Part shown: positions 1 through 9,843 of the stretch, one piece after another | Position numbering within the stretch: the stretch's first letter is position 1 | Layout: the number at the start of each line of letters is the position of its first letter | From: M3007 sp964539805 | Lineage (GTDB): Bacteria; Bacteroidota; Bacteroidia; Chitinophagales; Saprospiraceae | NCBI GenBank assembly: GCA_964539805.1 | Contig: CAZIKN010000002.1 | Location: forward strand, 62,001 to 126,000 | Reading direction: 5' to 3' | DNA length: 64,000 nt | Made by a program: the position numbers and the translations under genes | The notes under the pieces: model-generated | Seen by the model: only the letters and a program-made list of their open reading frames with translations | The model's database searches: none | Told to the model about the DNA's origin: nothing

Positions 1-380
1 GAACCGTCACGGGTGGCTTTGCGCGTCAGGAACACGCGAGGAAAGCGCTCCGCTTTTATACATATATATATGAGTGGCGATTTCTCATCTTTGAGCATCA
101 CGTTGTAGCGTGGCTGGTGTTTTTTGATCAGGGTATTTTCCAAGAGCAAGGCATCTTGCTCTGTTTCCACAATCGTAAATTCGATGTGGTGGGCGTTGCG
201 AACCAGAACTTTTGTTTTGGCTGTTTGGTGTTTTTTTTCTCCGAAATAAGAGGAGAGCCTATTGTACAGGTTTTTGGCCTTGCCAACGTATAAGATCACT
301 CCCTCCTCATCCATGAAACGGTAAACGCCAGGATCAGAGGGTATAGTGGTAGAGAATATTTTAAAATCTTCGTTTGTCAC
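1..380 (-). CDS. uvrC: Excinuclease ABC subunit C (UvrC), N-terminal part only
   Basis: UvrC makes the dual incisions of nucleotide excision repair with UvrA and UvrB. About 126 N-terminal residues are visible; the gene continues past the left edge. The protein opens with TNEDF and an IPSDPGVYRF stretch, then LYVGKAKNLYNRLSSYF, which is the GIY-YIG nuclease domain with its YVGKAKNL and arginine motif, followed by the conserved EQDALLLENTLIKKHQPRYN segment. The start is taken as GTG at 380, the best match to the usual family start; an in-frame TTG at 389 is the alternative. The gene is divergent from the FemAB-like gene at 457. Identity is firm; the rest of the protein is not seen. Confidence 0.93.
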   Translation of the reverse strand, partial: MTNEDFKIFSTTIPSDPGVYRFMDEEGVILYVGKAKNLYNRLSSYFGEKKHQTAKTKVLVRNAHHIEFTIVETEQDALLLENTLIKKHQPRYNVMLKDEKSPLIYICIKAERFPRVFLTRKATRDG

Positions 381-418
381 GCGCAGCAAACAATTTTACG
401 GGGGAAAGGTCGAAAATT

Positions 419-448
419 TTTGAGAAATAAAGGCTTGTGTTACATTCG
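419..448 (+). promoter_or_regulatory. Bacteroidota-type promoter for the FemAB-like gene
   Basis: TTTG at 419-422 and TACATTCG at 441-448 are 18 bp apart and lie just upstream of the ATG at 457. This resembles the known Bacteroidota promoter form (TTTG, about 19 bp, TAnnTTTG), with TTCG in place of TTTG. It implies a very short leader. It is a prediction from two short boxes only. Confidence 0.4.
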
Positions 449-456
449 CAATTTAT

Positions 457-1395
457 ATGTCCAAACAATATTACCAAAATCTTTGCGAATCAGCCCCAGA
501 CATGCCGCTTTTTATGCAGCCCTGGTATCTTGATGCTGTATGTGGAGCAGAGCATTGGCAAGTGATTACCTTGGAAAAAGGACACAAAACGATAGCCGCA
601 TGGCCCTTTTTTTTGAAGAAGAAATGGCTTTGGACTTATGTTGCCATGCCACCATTAGTACGATTCATGGGGCCTTATATTCTACCGGAATGGAGAGAAC
701 AAAGACAGGAAACCCGCATACTTGAAGCGTTATGTGACAAAATGCCCCAGGACCTTGCTGCTTTTGAGCAGGACTTTAACTATGCTGCCCAAAATTGGCT
801 TCCCTTGTATTGGAGGGGCTTTCGCCAAACCTCGCGCTACTCTTACACGTTAGATCTTCGAGACATGAATAGGGTATGGGAAAATATGGCACCTGATTAC
901 CGCAACCAAAAGATACGGAAAGCGGAGGCCCACTTAGATGTTTACACAGGTGGTTCATTGATCCAGTTTTTGCAAGTGCATGATCAAAGTTTTAGTCGCC
1001 AACACATGAAGTCGCCAATCCGGCTTGATCTATTACGCAAAATAGATGAGCCTTTGGCAGAAAGGGACCAAAGGGCCATATTCTTTTGTGCGGACAAAAA
1101 GGAGGGGAAACTGTGTGCGGTGTGCTATTTGGTTTGGGACAACACTTCGGCCTATTACCTTTTGGCGGGGGATAGCATTGAGCACAGGCACACCGGAGCT
1201 GGAATATTGTTGGCCTGGCATTGTATAAGGTTTACATCGGAGGTACTTCATTTACCTCGTTTTGATTTTATGGGAAGTATGATTCCTGCTATCGGGCGCG
1301 TACGAAGGCAGTTTGGCGCCGAACAATCTACCTATTTCAGGGTAAAAAAAGATTGGTCTTTGCTCTGGAGGCTTGGAAAAGTCATTTTTAGGTAA
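457..1395 (+). CDS. FemAB/GNAT-like acyltransferase family protein
   Basis: A 312-residue soluble protein with the layout of the FemAB-like or 'BioF2-like' acetyltransferase fold. The C-terminal half carries the most typical part: a strand with CAVCYLVWDNTSAYYLLAGD, then a GAGILLAWHCIRF helix and RFDFMGSMIPAIGRVRRQFGA, which matches the pattern in which the acyl-donor domain ends with a D-F-x-G motif followed by a 'fk..FG' segment. Relatives add amino acids or acyl groups to cell-wall or exopolysaccharide precursors; which substrate is used here cannot be read from the sequence. The ATG at 457 fits the promoter boxes just upstream. The gene stands alone, with 155 bp before the next gene. The family call is fairly sure, the function open. 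Confidence 0.6.
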   Translation: MSKQYYQNLCESAPDMPLFMQPWYLDAVCGAEHWQVITLEKGHKTIAAWPFFLKKKWLWTYVAMPPLVRFMGPYILPEWREQRQETRILEALCDKMPQDLAAFEQDFNYAAQNWLPLYWRGFRQTSRYSYTLDLRDMNRVWENMAPDYRNQKIRKAEAHLDVYTGGSLIQFLQVHDQSFSRQHMKSPIRLDLLRKIDEPLAERDQRAIFFCADKKEGKLCAVCYLVWDNTSAYYLLAGDSIEHRHTGAGILLAWHCIRFTSEVLHLPRFDFMGSMIPAIGRVRRQFGAEQSTYFRVKKDWSLLWRLGKVIFR

Positions 1396-1550
1396 ATTTT
1401 TTAAAAAAAAGATTTCAAAAATTTTGCAATTATCGCACAATGACAAAATATTGCACTGTCAAACATGATGAGAGCGGACGAATTTTCGCTGTTTCGTCAT
1501 TTTTAATCCATAATAAATTTTTAATCTATTTAGTTGAAATCAAACGTTTA

Positions 1551-2576
1551 GTGCTGAAGTGGATTCTTCCAAGGCTTGCGCCATGTCTTTTTTGCGTGCT
1601 TTGGTTTGTTCCTATTTCCTCATTGGGCGCCCAGGACTTGCACTTTTCACAATTTTATTACAATCCTTTGCAGTACAATCCAGCAAACACCGGAAATTTT
1701 AGGGGCGACCTGCGTGCAGGGGCGCTTTATCGGAGCCAATGGCGCAGCGTACCTGTTTCTTATCAAACCCTTAGTGCGGCCTGTGATTTGAAAATATTGC
1801 GCAGTGATCGTTATGCCTTGTTAGGCGGGATACTTTTAGAGCACGATCAGGCGGGAGATGGCAATTTGACCTGGACCCAGGTTGGCTTGTCCATGGCGGC
1901 TTCGCATGCCATAGGTGAAAGGCAGGCTTTGGCCGTTGGCTTCGGCATAAATTTTGCTCAAAGAGCTGTTGATTTGAGCAATTTAAATTTCAGGAATCAG
2001 TGGGCAGGGGATGTATTTAATCCTGCATTGCCCTCTAAAGAATCATTTAATCCAAGCACTGGCGTTGCCCCCACCCTCTCCGGAGGAATAAACTGGCACT
2101 TCGAACCATCAGGTGACCGTACTTCCCTTGATGCTGGAATAGGTGCTTTTCACTTTAATCAGCCACTTTTTGATTTTGCACAAGTCAAAACACACAGGCT
2201 GCCAATGCGAATAACCGCACAGGTCAACGCAACGTATCAGACAAACGAAACAACAGACTTATTGGCATTCGTGATGGGGCAACAAATGGCCCGGGCCCGT
2301 TCTCTTACGTTTGGCGGAGGGTTCAGACGTATCCTGAGCGAGGGAGTGGCCAATCATTCAGCAATTCAGTTCAGCTTGGCTACGCGCTTGGGGGACGCGG
2401 TGATACCTGCAGTTGCGTACGAACGAAATAACTGGACGGCGGGCATAAGTTATGACATTAATATATCCCCGTTTAGCAATGCTACGGCCTATCGGGGAGG
2501 ATTTGAGCTGGCGCTTATATACAGGGTAATACCGGCTCCACCAGCTAAAGCAGTGAAGAGTTGTCCTATTTTTTAG
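1551..2576 (+). CDS. Type IX secretion system outer membrane protein, PorP/SprF family
   Basis: An outer membrane beta-barrel of the PorP/SprF family, whose members help bring T9SS cargo or gliding adhesins to the surface. After a signal peptide ending near SLGAQ comes the family signature QDLHFSQFYYNPLQYNPANTG, then alternating strands with a repeated 'LRAGALYRSQWRS' start, ending in FELALIYRVIP. The GTG at 1551 is chosen because it puts the hydrophobic signal (WILPRLAPCLFCVLWFVPIS) at the N-terminus; an ATG at 1440 in the same frame would add 37 residues with no signal character. The PorE-like gene follows. In this phylum such barrels usually pair with a specific cargo; the nearest SprB-type adhesin is 15 kb downstream, so pairing is only an inference. 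Confidence 0.85.
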   Translation: MLKWILPRLAPCLFCVLWFVPISSLGAQDLHFSQFYYNPLQYNPANTGNFRGDLRAGALYRSQWRSVPVSYQTLSAACDLKILRSDRYALLGGILLEHDQAGDGNLTWTQVGLSMAASHAIGERQALAVGFGINFAQRAVDLSNLNFRNQWAGDVFNPALPSKESFNPSTGVAPTLSGGINWHFEPSGDRTSLDAGIGAFHFNQPLFDFAQVKTHRLPMRITAQVNATYQTNETTDLLAFVMGQQMARARSLTFGGGFRRILSEGVANHSAIQFSLATRLGDAVIPAVAYERNNWTAGISYDINISPFSNATAYRGGFELALIYRVIPAPPAKAVKSCPIF

Positions 2577-2668
2577 GTAAAAATGATAAAAATTTACATA
2601 AGTTAAATAAACACGCACAAAACAATAATGTACCTAATCCAAAAGATAAATGGTGTAAACCTATATTT

Positions 2669-4795
2669 ATGAAAACGCTTGAACATCCCTTTTCATATCG
2701 GTTCCGATTTACAGGGCGCATAATCCATCTTGCCCTGTTCGTACTAACTTTCTATCAATTGGGTCATGGCCAAAACCTAAGAGCTTACGAAAAAGCAGGT
2801 GATGCCGCTTATGATCAGCGCGACTATGGCACGGCCTTGGTCTATTATCGTACGGTATTAAACAAACGCGATGACGAATCCCTGCTCTGGAAATATGCAG
2901 AAAGCGCCCGTATGTACCAAGCCTTTCAGGAAGCAGAGCGTGCATACACCAAACTGCAAAAAAAGAACAGACAGAAAAAAGAGGGCTACCCTTTGTTGGA
3001 TTTTCAATTGGGTATGGTGTACAAGAGTCTGGGAGAATACCCGCGAGCCATTACCTTTTTTGAAAAATTCCTAAATGATAAACCAACAGCCCCAGCCGAA
3101 TATTTCCCTAAAGCACAAGAGGAAATTGGTTCTTGCTTGGGTGCCCAAAAAGCTATAGTCGCTGCTGATAAAAATTTAAAAATCAGACATTTAGGAAAAG
3201 AAGTAAATAGTCCATATTCCGATTTTGCCCCACTGATTGTCGGAGATACTTTATATTATTCCTCTCTGAGATTTGATAAAAAAACAAAATTTGGTAAACC
3301 AAAACAAAAGACCACCCGCCTCCTGATGTCTGTAAAGGAGGGTCGTGCCCGAGAACTGGGCCGTGGCTTCTCAACAAGCGATACCACCCACTTGGCCAAT
3401 GCTGCCCTGACACCCGATGGACGATATATGATCTTTACACAATGCAAGGATCAAAAAGATGGTAGCAAGCATTGTGAATTATGGCTTTCGGTACTGGATC
3501 GCCTCAACCGCTGGCAAGCCCCGATTCGCTTGCCCGAACCGATCAACATGAAAGGGTACACCAGTACACAGCCCACTATCGGCTATGATTCTGTCGCACA
3601 AGGCCCCACCCTCTGGTTTGTCAGTGACCGGCCGGGTGGGAAAGGCAAGCTCGATATCTGGCGTACACCATTAGATACAGTGTTTTTTTGTACCTGCATG
3701 ATCCCGCTTCCAGGAAAGAAAATAACCAGGTTGCCCAAAATCAAAAAGTTGGAAAATATAGCATCCATCAATACGCCTGAAGATGACATAACGCCCTTTT
3801 TTCATGGCCCCTCACAAAGATTGTTTTTTAGTACCAAGGGCCGCGCCGGATTTGGCAACTACGACATATATGTAAGCAAAAAAACAGCAGATACGTATTC
3901 AGAACCGCTGAACATGGGTTACGGTGTAAATACCAGTTACGATGACCTGTATTTGGCCTTAAAACCCGATGGCCTTAATGGCTATCTTAGCAGCAATCGT
4001 ACAGGATCCTACTATTTGGATGAAAAAAACAAGGCTTGTTGCTATGATATTTTTGCACTGACCTTGCCTGAACTACGGCAGCCTGAAAATCCTAAACAAC
4101 CAAAAGAAGAGGTACAAGTACCCGCTTCCCAACCGGATACAATGAGCACTTTGGTGCTTAAGACACCGGAAATTCAGAAAAGCGGTACTGTAAGCCCTGA
4201 ACCAATACCACAAATCCCTTCCCTACAAGAATTTGTGGGCCTGCCACTTTATTTTGATAATGATGAGCCGGACAAGCGTACCCGAAAAATCGCTACAGAT
4301 AAATCTTATGATGAAAGTGTGTTGGCTTATTTAGACCGACAATTAGAATACAGTGCCAACTTTGCACGTGGCCTGCAAGGCGTCCAGGCAGATGAGGCTG
4401 AATCCATGGTGGATGCCTTTTTTGAAAACGAAGTGCGCCGTGGTTATGATCGGCTTGGCATGCTTTGCGACATCCTCCAGTCGAGGCTCCAAAATGGTGA
4501 AACCATAGAGGTAGTCATAAAAGGCTTCACCAGTCCGCGCGCTCAGAGCGAATACAATCTTAACTTAGGCAAACGCCGCATCAGCAGTGTGCGCAATCAG
4601 TTCGAGCGCTTCAATGAGGGAGCGCTACAAAATTTCCTTCGCAGCGGCCAGCTCCGCGTGGTAGAGGCCAGTTTTGGAGAAACCACGGCCCGGCTTGGGA
4701 TCAGTGACAACCTGAAAGATGAGCGCAACTCCATATACCACCCCGAGGCAGCTCGTGAGAGGCGCGTGGAAATTGTTGAGATCAAAAACAAATAA
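2669..4795 (+). CDS. TPR / PD40 propeller / OmpA-domain envelope protein (PorE-like)
   Basis: A 708-residue periplasmic or outer-membrane-associated protein. Order of parts: signal peptide (residues about 15-33), TPR-like helices (about 35-170: AGDAAYDQRDYGTALVYYRTV and relatives), a six-bladed PD40/WD40-like propeller (about 190-470, with phrases such as LTPDGRYMIFTQ, WFVSDRPGGKGKLDIW and FFSTKGRAGFGNYDIYVS), a Pro/Gln/Glu linker, and a C-terminal OmpA-type peptidoglycan-binding domain (NLNLGKRRISSVRNQF, then ARERRVEIVEI). This is the architecture of PorE, the T9SS component that ties the machinery to peptidoglycan, although many paralogues exist. The ATG at 2669 is chosen over upstream in-frame starts because the signal peptide begins there. 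It follows the PorP/SprF gene, supporting a T9SS role. Confidence 0.8.
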   Translation: MKTLEHPFSYRFRFTGRIIHLALFVLTFYQLGHGQNLRAYEKAGDAAYDQRDYGTALVYYRTVLNKRDDESLLWKYAESARMYQAFQEAERAYTKLQKKNRQKKEGYPLLDFQLGMVYKSLGEYPRAITFFEKFLNDKPTAPAEYFPKAQEEIGSCLGAQKAIVAADKNLKIRHLGKEVNSPYSDFAPLIVGDTLYYSSLRFDKKTKFGKPKQKTTRLLMSVKEGRARELGRGFSTSDTTHLANAALTPDGRYMIFTQCKDQKDGSKHCELWLSVLDRLNRWQAPIRLPEPINMKGYTSTQPTIGYDSVAQGPTLWFVSDRPGGKGKLDIWRTPLDTVFFCTCMIPLPGKKITRLPKIKKLENIASINTPEDDITPFFHGPSQRLFFSTKGRAGFGNYDIYVSKKTADTYSEPLNMGYGVNTSYDDLYLALKPDGLNGYLSSNRTGSYYLDEKNKACCYDIFALTLPELRQPENPKQPKEEVQVPASQPDTMSTLVLKTPEIQKSGTVSPEPIPQIPSLQEFVGLPLYFDNDEPDKRTRKIATDKSYDESVLAYLDRQLEYSANFARGLQGVQADEAESMVDAFFENEVRRGYDRLGMLCDILQSRLQNGETIEVVIKGFTSPRAQSEYNLNLGKRRISSVRNQFERFNEGALQNFLRSGQLRVVEASFGETTARLGISDNLKDERNSIYHPEAARERRVEIVEIKNK

Positions 4796-4837
4796 TTGAT
4801 TTGATTTGCAGCGCCATTCGGTATATTGTCTTGATAC

Positions 4838-5404
4838 ATGCACGAAGACCATCAGTACATTGAAGCATTCCGGCGCAATGATCAGCGCGTCATACGCGAA
4901 ATTTATCAGCGCTATGCAAACCATTCCATTCGTTGGGTGACACAACATAACGGGACTGTTGATGATGCACGCGATGTGTTTCAGGAAGCTGTAGTAGCAT
5001 TGTTTGAAAAAGCCCGACAAACAGATTTTGTACTTACTTGTCCAATAGGGGCCTTACTGCACCTGATTTATTCCCGCAAATGGATTGATCGCTTACGGCA
5101 AAAAAATAAAGAGGCAGAGGTAAGAATTGCCGAAGAACGCCGATATAATGCCGAAGTGACCGACGATGCACTTAGTGTTGCGGAGTCAGCCATAGCAGCA
5201 GATGAACGCCAGCGACGCCTGGCGCTTACATTCACCCAAATTAGCGAACTTTGTCAGCAGCTGATCCGTCTGCTTTCAGAGGGGCTTTCGCCCAAAGTTG
5301 CGGCCGAACAGCTGAAGATGAACAGTGTTGATACCCTTTATCGGCGCAAAAACGCATGTATGGAGCGTTGGCGTGAATTGCTAAGAAACGAAAGTTCATT
5401 TTAA
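4838..5404 (+). CDS. RNA polymerase sigma factor, ECF (sigma-70) family
   Basis: A 188-residue ECF sigma factor. Region 2 is seen in the first half: YIEAFRRNDQRVIREIYQRY, then DDARDVFQEAVVALFEKA, the -10-recognition/core-binding signature. Region 4 is weaker but present: QISELCQQLIRLLSEGLSPKVAAEQLKMNSVDTLYRRKNAC, a helix-turn-helix ending in a basic helix. It lies 42 bp after the PorE-like gene and 25 bp before a one-pass membrane protein, the usual sigma/anti-sigma arrangement. In Porphyromonas an ECF factor (SigP) controls T9SS genes; a similar role here is inference from position only. Confidence 0.85.
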   Translation: MHEDHQYIEAFRRNDQRVIREIYQRYANHSIRWVTQHNGTVDDARDVFQEAVVALFEKARQTDFVLTCPIGALLHLIYSRKWIDRLRQKNKEAEVRIAEERRYNAEVTDDALSVAESAIAADERQRRLALTFTQISELCQQLIRLLSEGLSPKVAAEQLKMNSVDTLYRRKNACMERWRELLRNESSF

Positions 5405-5429
5405 CGGGTATTTTTCAAATCGGAATGAC

Positions 5430-6173
5430 ATGAATGAGCAAGATTACTCCCTACTCCAGGATTATTTCAACGGGCTGCTCCCCGAGGCAGAAGCCAATGC
5501 TGTAATAAGGCGCACCCAAACGGATGCAGCCTTTGCAGAGGCATTTGCCCTACAACAGGAAATGGAAAGCTTCCCGCTTCGTCAATCTCAAAGAGCAGAT
5601 TTTATAAGTAGTTTAAAAAGTATTGAAAATGAATATTTTATACAATATAAAAGTCGGGCAACACATCGGCAAGATGCTCCTGTACTACGGGTGAAAACCA
5701 ATTGGAACCGCTGGTTGGCGATGGCAGCGGTGATGATAGGTGTAGCGGCGGTGATATGGCTCATACGACCTCAAAATACCTTGAACTATACTCAGTTTGC
5801 CCAACATGCTCCCTTGGCTATTGTAGAACGCGGCAGCACGGACAACAATGCCGCTCAGGCCCAATCCGCTTTCAATCAGGGTCAATACGAACGTGCTTTG
5901 CCTTTGTTGGATCAGGTGATTGCAGCCCAGCCTGGCTTGACCGTGGCCCAACTGTACAAAGGAATTTGTTTGATCGAACTCAATCGGCAAGCGGATGCCC
6001 GACAAATCCTGGAACTTATAGCGAATGGCTCAACGGCTTTACAAAATGAAGCAAGGTGGTATGTGGGCCTCAGCTATCTTAAAGAAAATAATTTGGATGC
6101 CTGTCGTGAAACCTTACGTAAAATACCTGCGGATGATCCGAGATACGAACAAGTTAAAAAAATATTGGAGTAA
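5430..6173 (+). CDS. Probable anti-sigma factor: one-pass membrane protein with TPR tail
   Basis: A 247-residue protein with three parts. The N-terminal cytoplasmic part (YNLLQ-like opening, DYFNGLLPEAEANAVIRRTQTD, residues 8-35) resembles the short helical anti-sigma segment of Bacteroidota proteins that sit next to ECF sigma genes. One membrane helix follows (WLAMAAVMIGVAAVIWLI, about 91-108). The outside part has TPR-like helix pairs (AQAQSAFNQGQYERALPLLDQ, LYKGICLIELNRQADARQIL, ARWYVGLSYLKENNLDACR). Expected role: holding the sigma factor at 4838 until a signal arrives from the envelope. The role rests on gene order and topology, not on a strong domain match. Confidence 0.65.
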   Translation: MNEQDYSLLQDYFNGLLPEAEANAVIRRTQTDAAFAEAFALQQEMESFPLRQSQRADFISSLKSIENEYFIQYKSRATHRQDAPVLRVKTNWNRWLAMAAVMIGVAAVIWLIRPQNTLNYTQFAQHAPLAIVERGSTDNNAAQAQSAFNQGQYERALPLLDQVIAAQPGLTVAQLYKGICLIELNRQADARQILELIANGSTALQNEARWYVGLSYLKENNLDACRETLRKIPADDPRYEQVKKILE

Positions 6174-6220
6174 AACAATAGCCCTGCAGAATAAAAACCG
6201 GACATTTCGTTGCTTGTATT

Positions 6221-6228
6221 TACTTTTG
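6221..6228 (+). promoter_or_regulatory. -7 box for the PBP1A gene
   Basis: TACTTTTG fits the Bacteroidota -7 form TAnnTTTG and lies 25 bp before the ATG at 6253. I see no good TTTG box at the expected distance upstream, so only half of the promoter is supported. Confidence 0.3.
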
Positions 6229-6252
6229 CCATAAAATCACCCCATACCTATC

Positions 6253-8902
6253 ATGGCTGAACCGCAACATTTGATCCACATCAAGGCTGCATTGCAAGTA
6301 AAAAGGATGCCGCTTTATGAGAAAATCATTCGCTGGACATGGCGGGTGCTCATTGGCGGTATGACTATGGTTGCCCTAATTTTTTTGGCCATCAATTTCA
6401 CGGCCATTCCGTCATTTCGGGAATTAGAAGACCCCAAATTTGCGCTTGCCAGTGAAGTATTAGCCAAGAACAAAGAGGTTTTAGGGCGATTTTTTATTGA
6501 AAACAGGGTTCCGGTGCGATATGAAGACCTAAGCCCGCACCTCGTCAATGCCCTAATTTCAACCGAAGATTCACGCTTTCGCGAACATTGTGGCATAGAT
6601 GCCCGAGCCTTGGCCAGGGTTGTATTCCGAACCCTATTGATGGCAGATCAAAGTTCCGGGGGGGGGGTCCACCATAACCCAGCAATTAGCCAAGCTATTG
6701 TATTCCGATAGGGATTTTAAGGGCCTCAACCCGCTCACCAGAACCTTCAAACTCGTATATATGAAGCTGCGTGAGTGGATAACAGCCGTGAAATTAGAGC
6801 GCAGCTATACCAAGGAAGAAATCATAGCGATGTACCTCAACCAGTTTAATTTCATCAACAATGCCTATGGTATTCATGCCGCGTCAGAGATTTATTTTGG
6901 CAAAACACCTAAAACCCTTAAAATAGAAGAAGCGGCTACCTTGATCGGTATGCTACAAAATCCGGCCTATTTCAACCCCAACCGTTATCCTGACCGCTGC
7001 CGATTTCGCCGCATGATCGTGCTGTACCAAATGAAAAATAATAAGCACCTTACAGTAGCAAAATTTGACAGCCTAAAAGTGTTGCCTTTGGACATGGGCA
7101 AATTCAAAAAAGTAACCTTCACAGACGACAAGGCCCCCTATTTGTGCGATGCCATAGAAAAAGACCTCAAAACCATACTCAATGCGCCTGAATGCCTCAA
7201 ACCCGATGGCACAAAGTATGACATATATAAGGATGGCCTGAAAATTCACACCACCATAGACCCTCTTTATCAGCGCTATGCGGAAGAAGCCATGAAAGAA
7301 CAAATGAAAAAACTTCAGGCGCGCTTATTTACGGTATGGAAGGGACGTGACCCTTGGTCCTATCGTACACGCGAAACTACGGATGGCGATATTAATGAAC
7401 GGAAAAAAGCACTCTGGAGATTGGTCCGTCAAGGGGATCGTTTTCAGGCGCAATGGCCCAAGTATATGGATGACATGGTGCAAAAAGTTAAGAAGCGATT
7501 TGACTTTGATCTGCGCGATATTGATATAGAACGAATGTTGGAGGAGGAAAAAAACAAAGGGAGTATCAGTAAAATGCTCACGGCGCGACCACCTGAAGTT
7601 AGCGTAGATCAGGCTGCTGCTTACAACAAAATCATGAGTGACAAACTATGGCCGGAGATAAAGCGCCAATACAATTCCTTGTGTGCCATAGTCCGCAAAC
7701 AATATGATCAAAAGCAGGCAATGAAGGTATTTACCTGGGCAAAAACAGACCATCAGAAAGATACCTTTATGTCCCCTATGGATAGCCTGAAATACCACCG
7801 CATGTTCCTGCAAACCGGAATTTTGGCCGTAGATCCAACCACGGCAGAAATCAAGGCTTGGGTAGGTGGTGTTGATTTCAAGCTCAGCCAATATGATCAC
7901 ATCAGAAATGGCCGTCAAGTAGGCTCTACCTTTAAGCCCTTTGTATATGCCACTGCTATTGCCCAACAAGGCATCAGCCCTTGTTTCAGGGTATATGACC
8001 AACCCGTTACCATACCTGCTCGCTACCAAAATTTTACACATATTAGTGATTGGACACCTAAAAACTCCACCAATTCATACTCTGGTGCGAGTTTGAGCCT
8101 GAAAGAAGCCCTTAAACAATCAGTCAACTCCGTAAGTGCTTACCTCATGAAACAAATGGGCAGCACCAAACCCACAACAGACTTGTGTAAAAACTTGGGC
8201 ATCACTACCCCGTTTCCAGAAGGCTCACCGGCTATTTGCCTCGGAGCCTCTGACCTGACTGTAATGGACATGACTGGTGCTTATGCTGCTTTTGCGCATG
8301 ATGGAGAATTTACACGTCCTTATGTAATCAATAAAATAGAAGATAAAAACGGAAGAGAAATATATCGTGCAGTGCCTGATGAGAACCGCGCTTTACAACC
8401 AGGTGCCAACTATGTCATGGTGGATATGTTGAAATACAATGTGGGTGGTGCCCCCGGTATAAACACCCTAAAAAGTGAGGTAGGGGGCAAAACAGGTACC
8501 ACTAACAACTATACTGATGGTTGGTTTATGGGCATCACCCCCCGATTAGTGGTAGGCAGCTGGGTAGGTGGAGAGGATACCTGGATACGCTTCCTTACCC
8601 TTAGTGACGGGCAGGGCGCGCGCATGGCCCGCCCCATTTTTGCCGGATTTTTACAACGCCTGGAAAAAGACCCCAAAAGTGGGTATGATTATAATGCACG
8701 CTTTAAAAAACCTGCCGACTTGGGTATTTTGGTGGATTGCTCAGCGTATGGCTCACCTCCTCCCACTGGCGATGAGGAAGAGTTTTCGCCCGATATTTTT
8801 GGTGATGAGGAATTACCAGAAAACCCGGATGGTCTTACGCCCAAAGGCGACAAAAAGAAAAAACCTGATGATGGCTTTGGCGATCAGGAAAATGATCGCT
8901 AA
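6253..8902 (+). CDS. Class A penicillin-binding protein (PBP1A type), frame broken at a G10 run
   Basis: A bifunctional peptidoglycan synthase: glycosyltransferase (GT51) plus transpeptidase. A membrane anchor lies near residues 31-50. GT51 signs are the TEDSRFREHCGIDARAL motif with the catalytic Glu, then GGGSTITQQLAKLL and NQFNFINNAYGIHAAS. Transpeptidase motifs are GSTFKPF (SxxK), KQSVNSV (SxN) and KTGTTNNYTDGW (KTG). The C-terminus is an acidic/lysine-rich tail. The conserved GGGSTITQQL motif is split: the first frame (6253-6711) runs into a false end after the G run at 6658-6667, and the rest (to 8902) is in the other frame. With nine Gs the whole reads as one 882-residue protein of normal length. 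Either the base run is miscalled or the gene is slipped and off in this strain. Confidence 0.88.
6658..6667 (+). repeat. G10 homopolymer inside PBP1A
   Basis: Ten consecutive Gs encode the Gly run just before STITQQL. Nine would keep the frame. See the finding on this tract and the matching one in recO. Confidence 0.9.
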
Positions 8903-9087
8903 AAGCAAAACAGCAAAAATTGAATTTGATGTATCTTGTTAAATAAATTCAAAACCGACCCGAATTACTGTCTTACAAGTACTTTTATCACGTTTAAACA
9001 TCGCTTCGCAAGGTTCGTTCCAAAACACGGGCTTTGTAGGGGCCAAATTTGTACCCAACTGTTTCACAACATTTACTTTTAGAAAGC

Positions 9088-9822
9088 ATGTTCAAAAAAG
9101 CACTCGTACTCATCGTAGCCCTTTTTGCTACCCAGTTGACCTTTGCCCAACTGAATAACCTCACGAAAAAAGCAAAAGAAGCGGCCCAATCCCTCAAAGG
9201 CGGCGAATTAACGCAAGACGAAGCCGGTCGGGGCCTGAAAGAAGCCCTTAATAATGGCGTCGGCGAAGCCGTATCTTTTCTTTCTGCAAAAGATGGATTT
9301 TACAAAAGCACTTACAAAATCCTTCTTCCTGTAGAAGCACAAAAAGTAGTGAAAAAACTCTCCACTATGCCCGGCTTCCAAAACTTAGAGTCAGATCTGG
9401 TTGAGCGCATGAACCGCGCTGCCGAAAGTGCTGCTGGCAAAGCCAAGCCCATTTTTGTGAATGCTATCACCAAAATGACATTCAAGGATGCCATGAATAT
9501 CCTGACAGGCAACCCGGATGCGGCCACCCGCTATCTGGAACGCACTACAGCTGACCCGCTTTTTGCCGAGTTTTTGCCCGTAGTACAAAATGCCTTAGAT
9601 GAGGTGAACGCCCGCAAACTTTGGAGCGAAGCCGCAACCGCCTACAACAAAATTCCCTTTGTGACCAAAACCAGCACAGAACTGGATCACCACGTGACCG
9701 ACAAAGCCTTGGCAGGCATGTATGGCCTCATCGAAGTGAAAGAAAAAAACATCCGTACGGATGTCAACCAGCGCAACAGCGATCTGTTGAAAAAGGTATT
9801 TGCCCAACAGGACAAAAAATAA
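9088..9822 (+). CDS. DUF4197 family exported protein
   Basis: A 244-residue protein of the DUF4197 family, function unknown. A signal peptide (FKKALVLIVALFATQLTFAQ) is followed by a mostly helical body. Family features seen: GLKEALNNGVGEAV, FYKSTYKILLPVEAQKV, then the FKDAMNILTGNPDAATRYLE stretch with its G-x-x-x-A-A-T and a late VTDKALAGMYGLIEVKEKNIR segment. The ATG at 9088 is chosen because it places the signal peptide at the start; an earlier in-frame start adds 13 residues. It stands alone with a good terminator directly after it. Confidence 0.85.
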   Translation: MFKKALVLIVALFATQLTFAQLNNLTKKAKEAAQSLKGGELTQDEAGRGLKEALNNGVGEAVSFLSAKDGFYKSTYKILLPVEAQKVVKKLSTMPGFQNLESDLVERMNRAAESAAGKAKPIFVNAITKMTFKDAMNILTGNPDAATRYLERTTADPLFAEFLPVVQNALDEVNARKLWSEAATAYNKIPFVTKTSTELDHHVTDKALAGMYGLIEVKEKNIRTDVNQRNSDLLKKVFAQQDKK

Positions 9823-9843
9823 TATCAGATTTTGTCCCCGTGT

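Noticed and set aside
1440..1550. Extra N-terminal 37 codons on the PorP/SprF gene
   Set aside because: No signal or family character there; the GTG at 1551 puts the signal peptide at the front.
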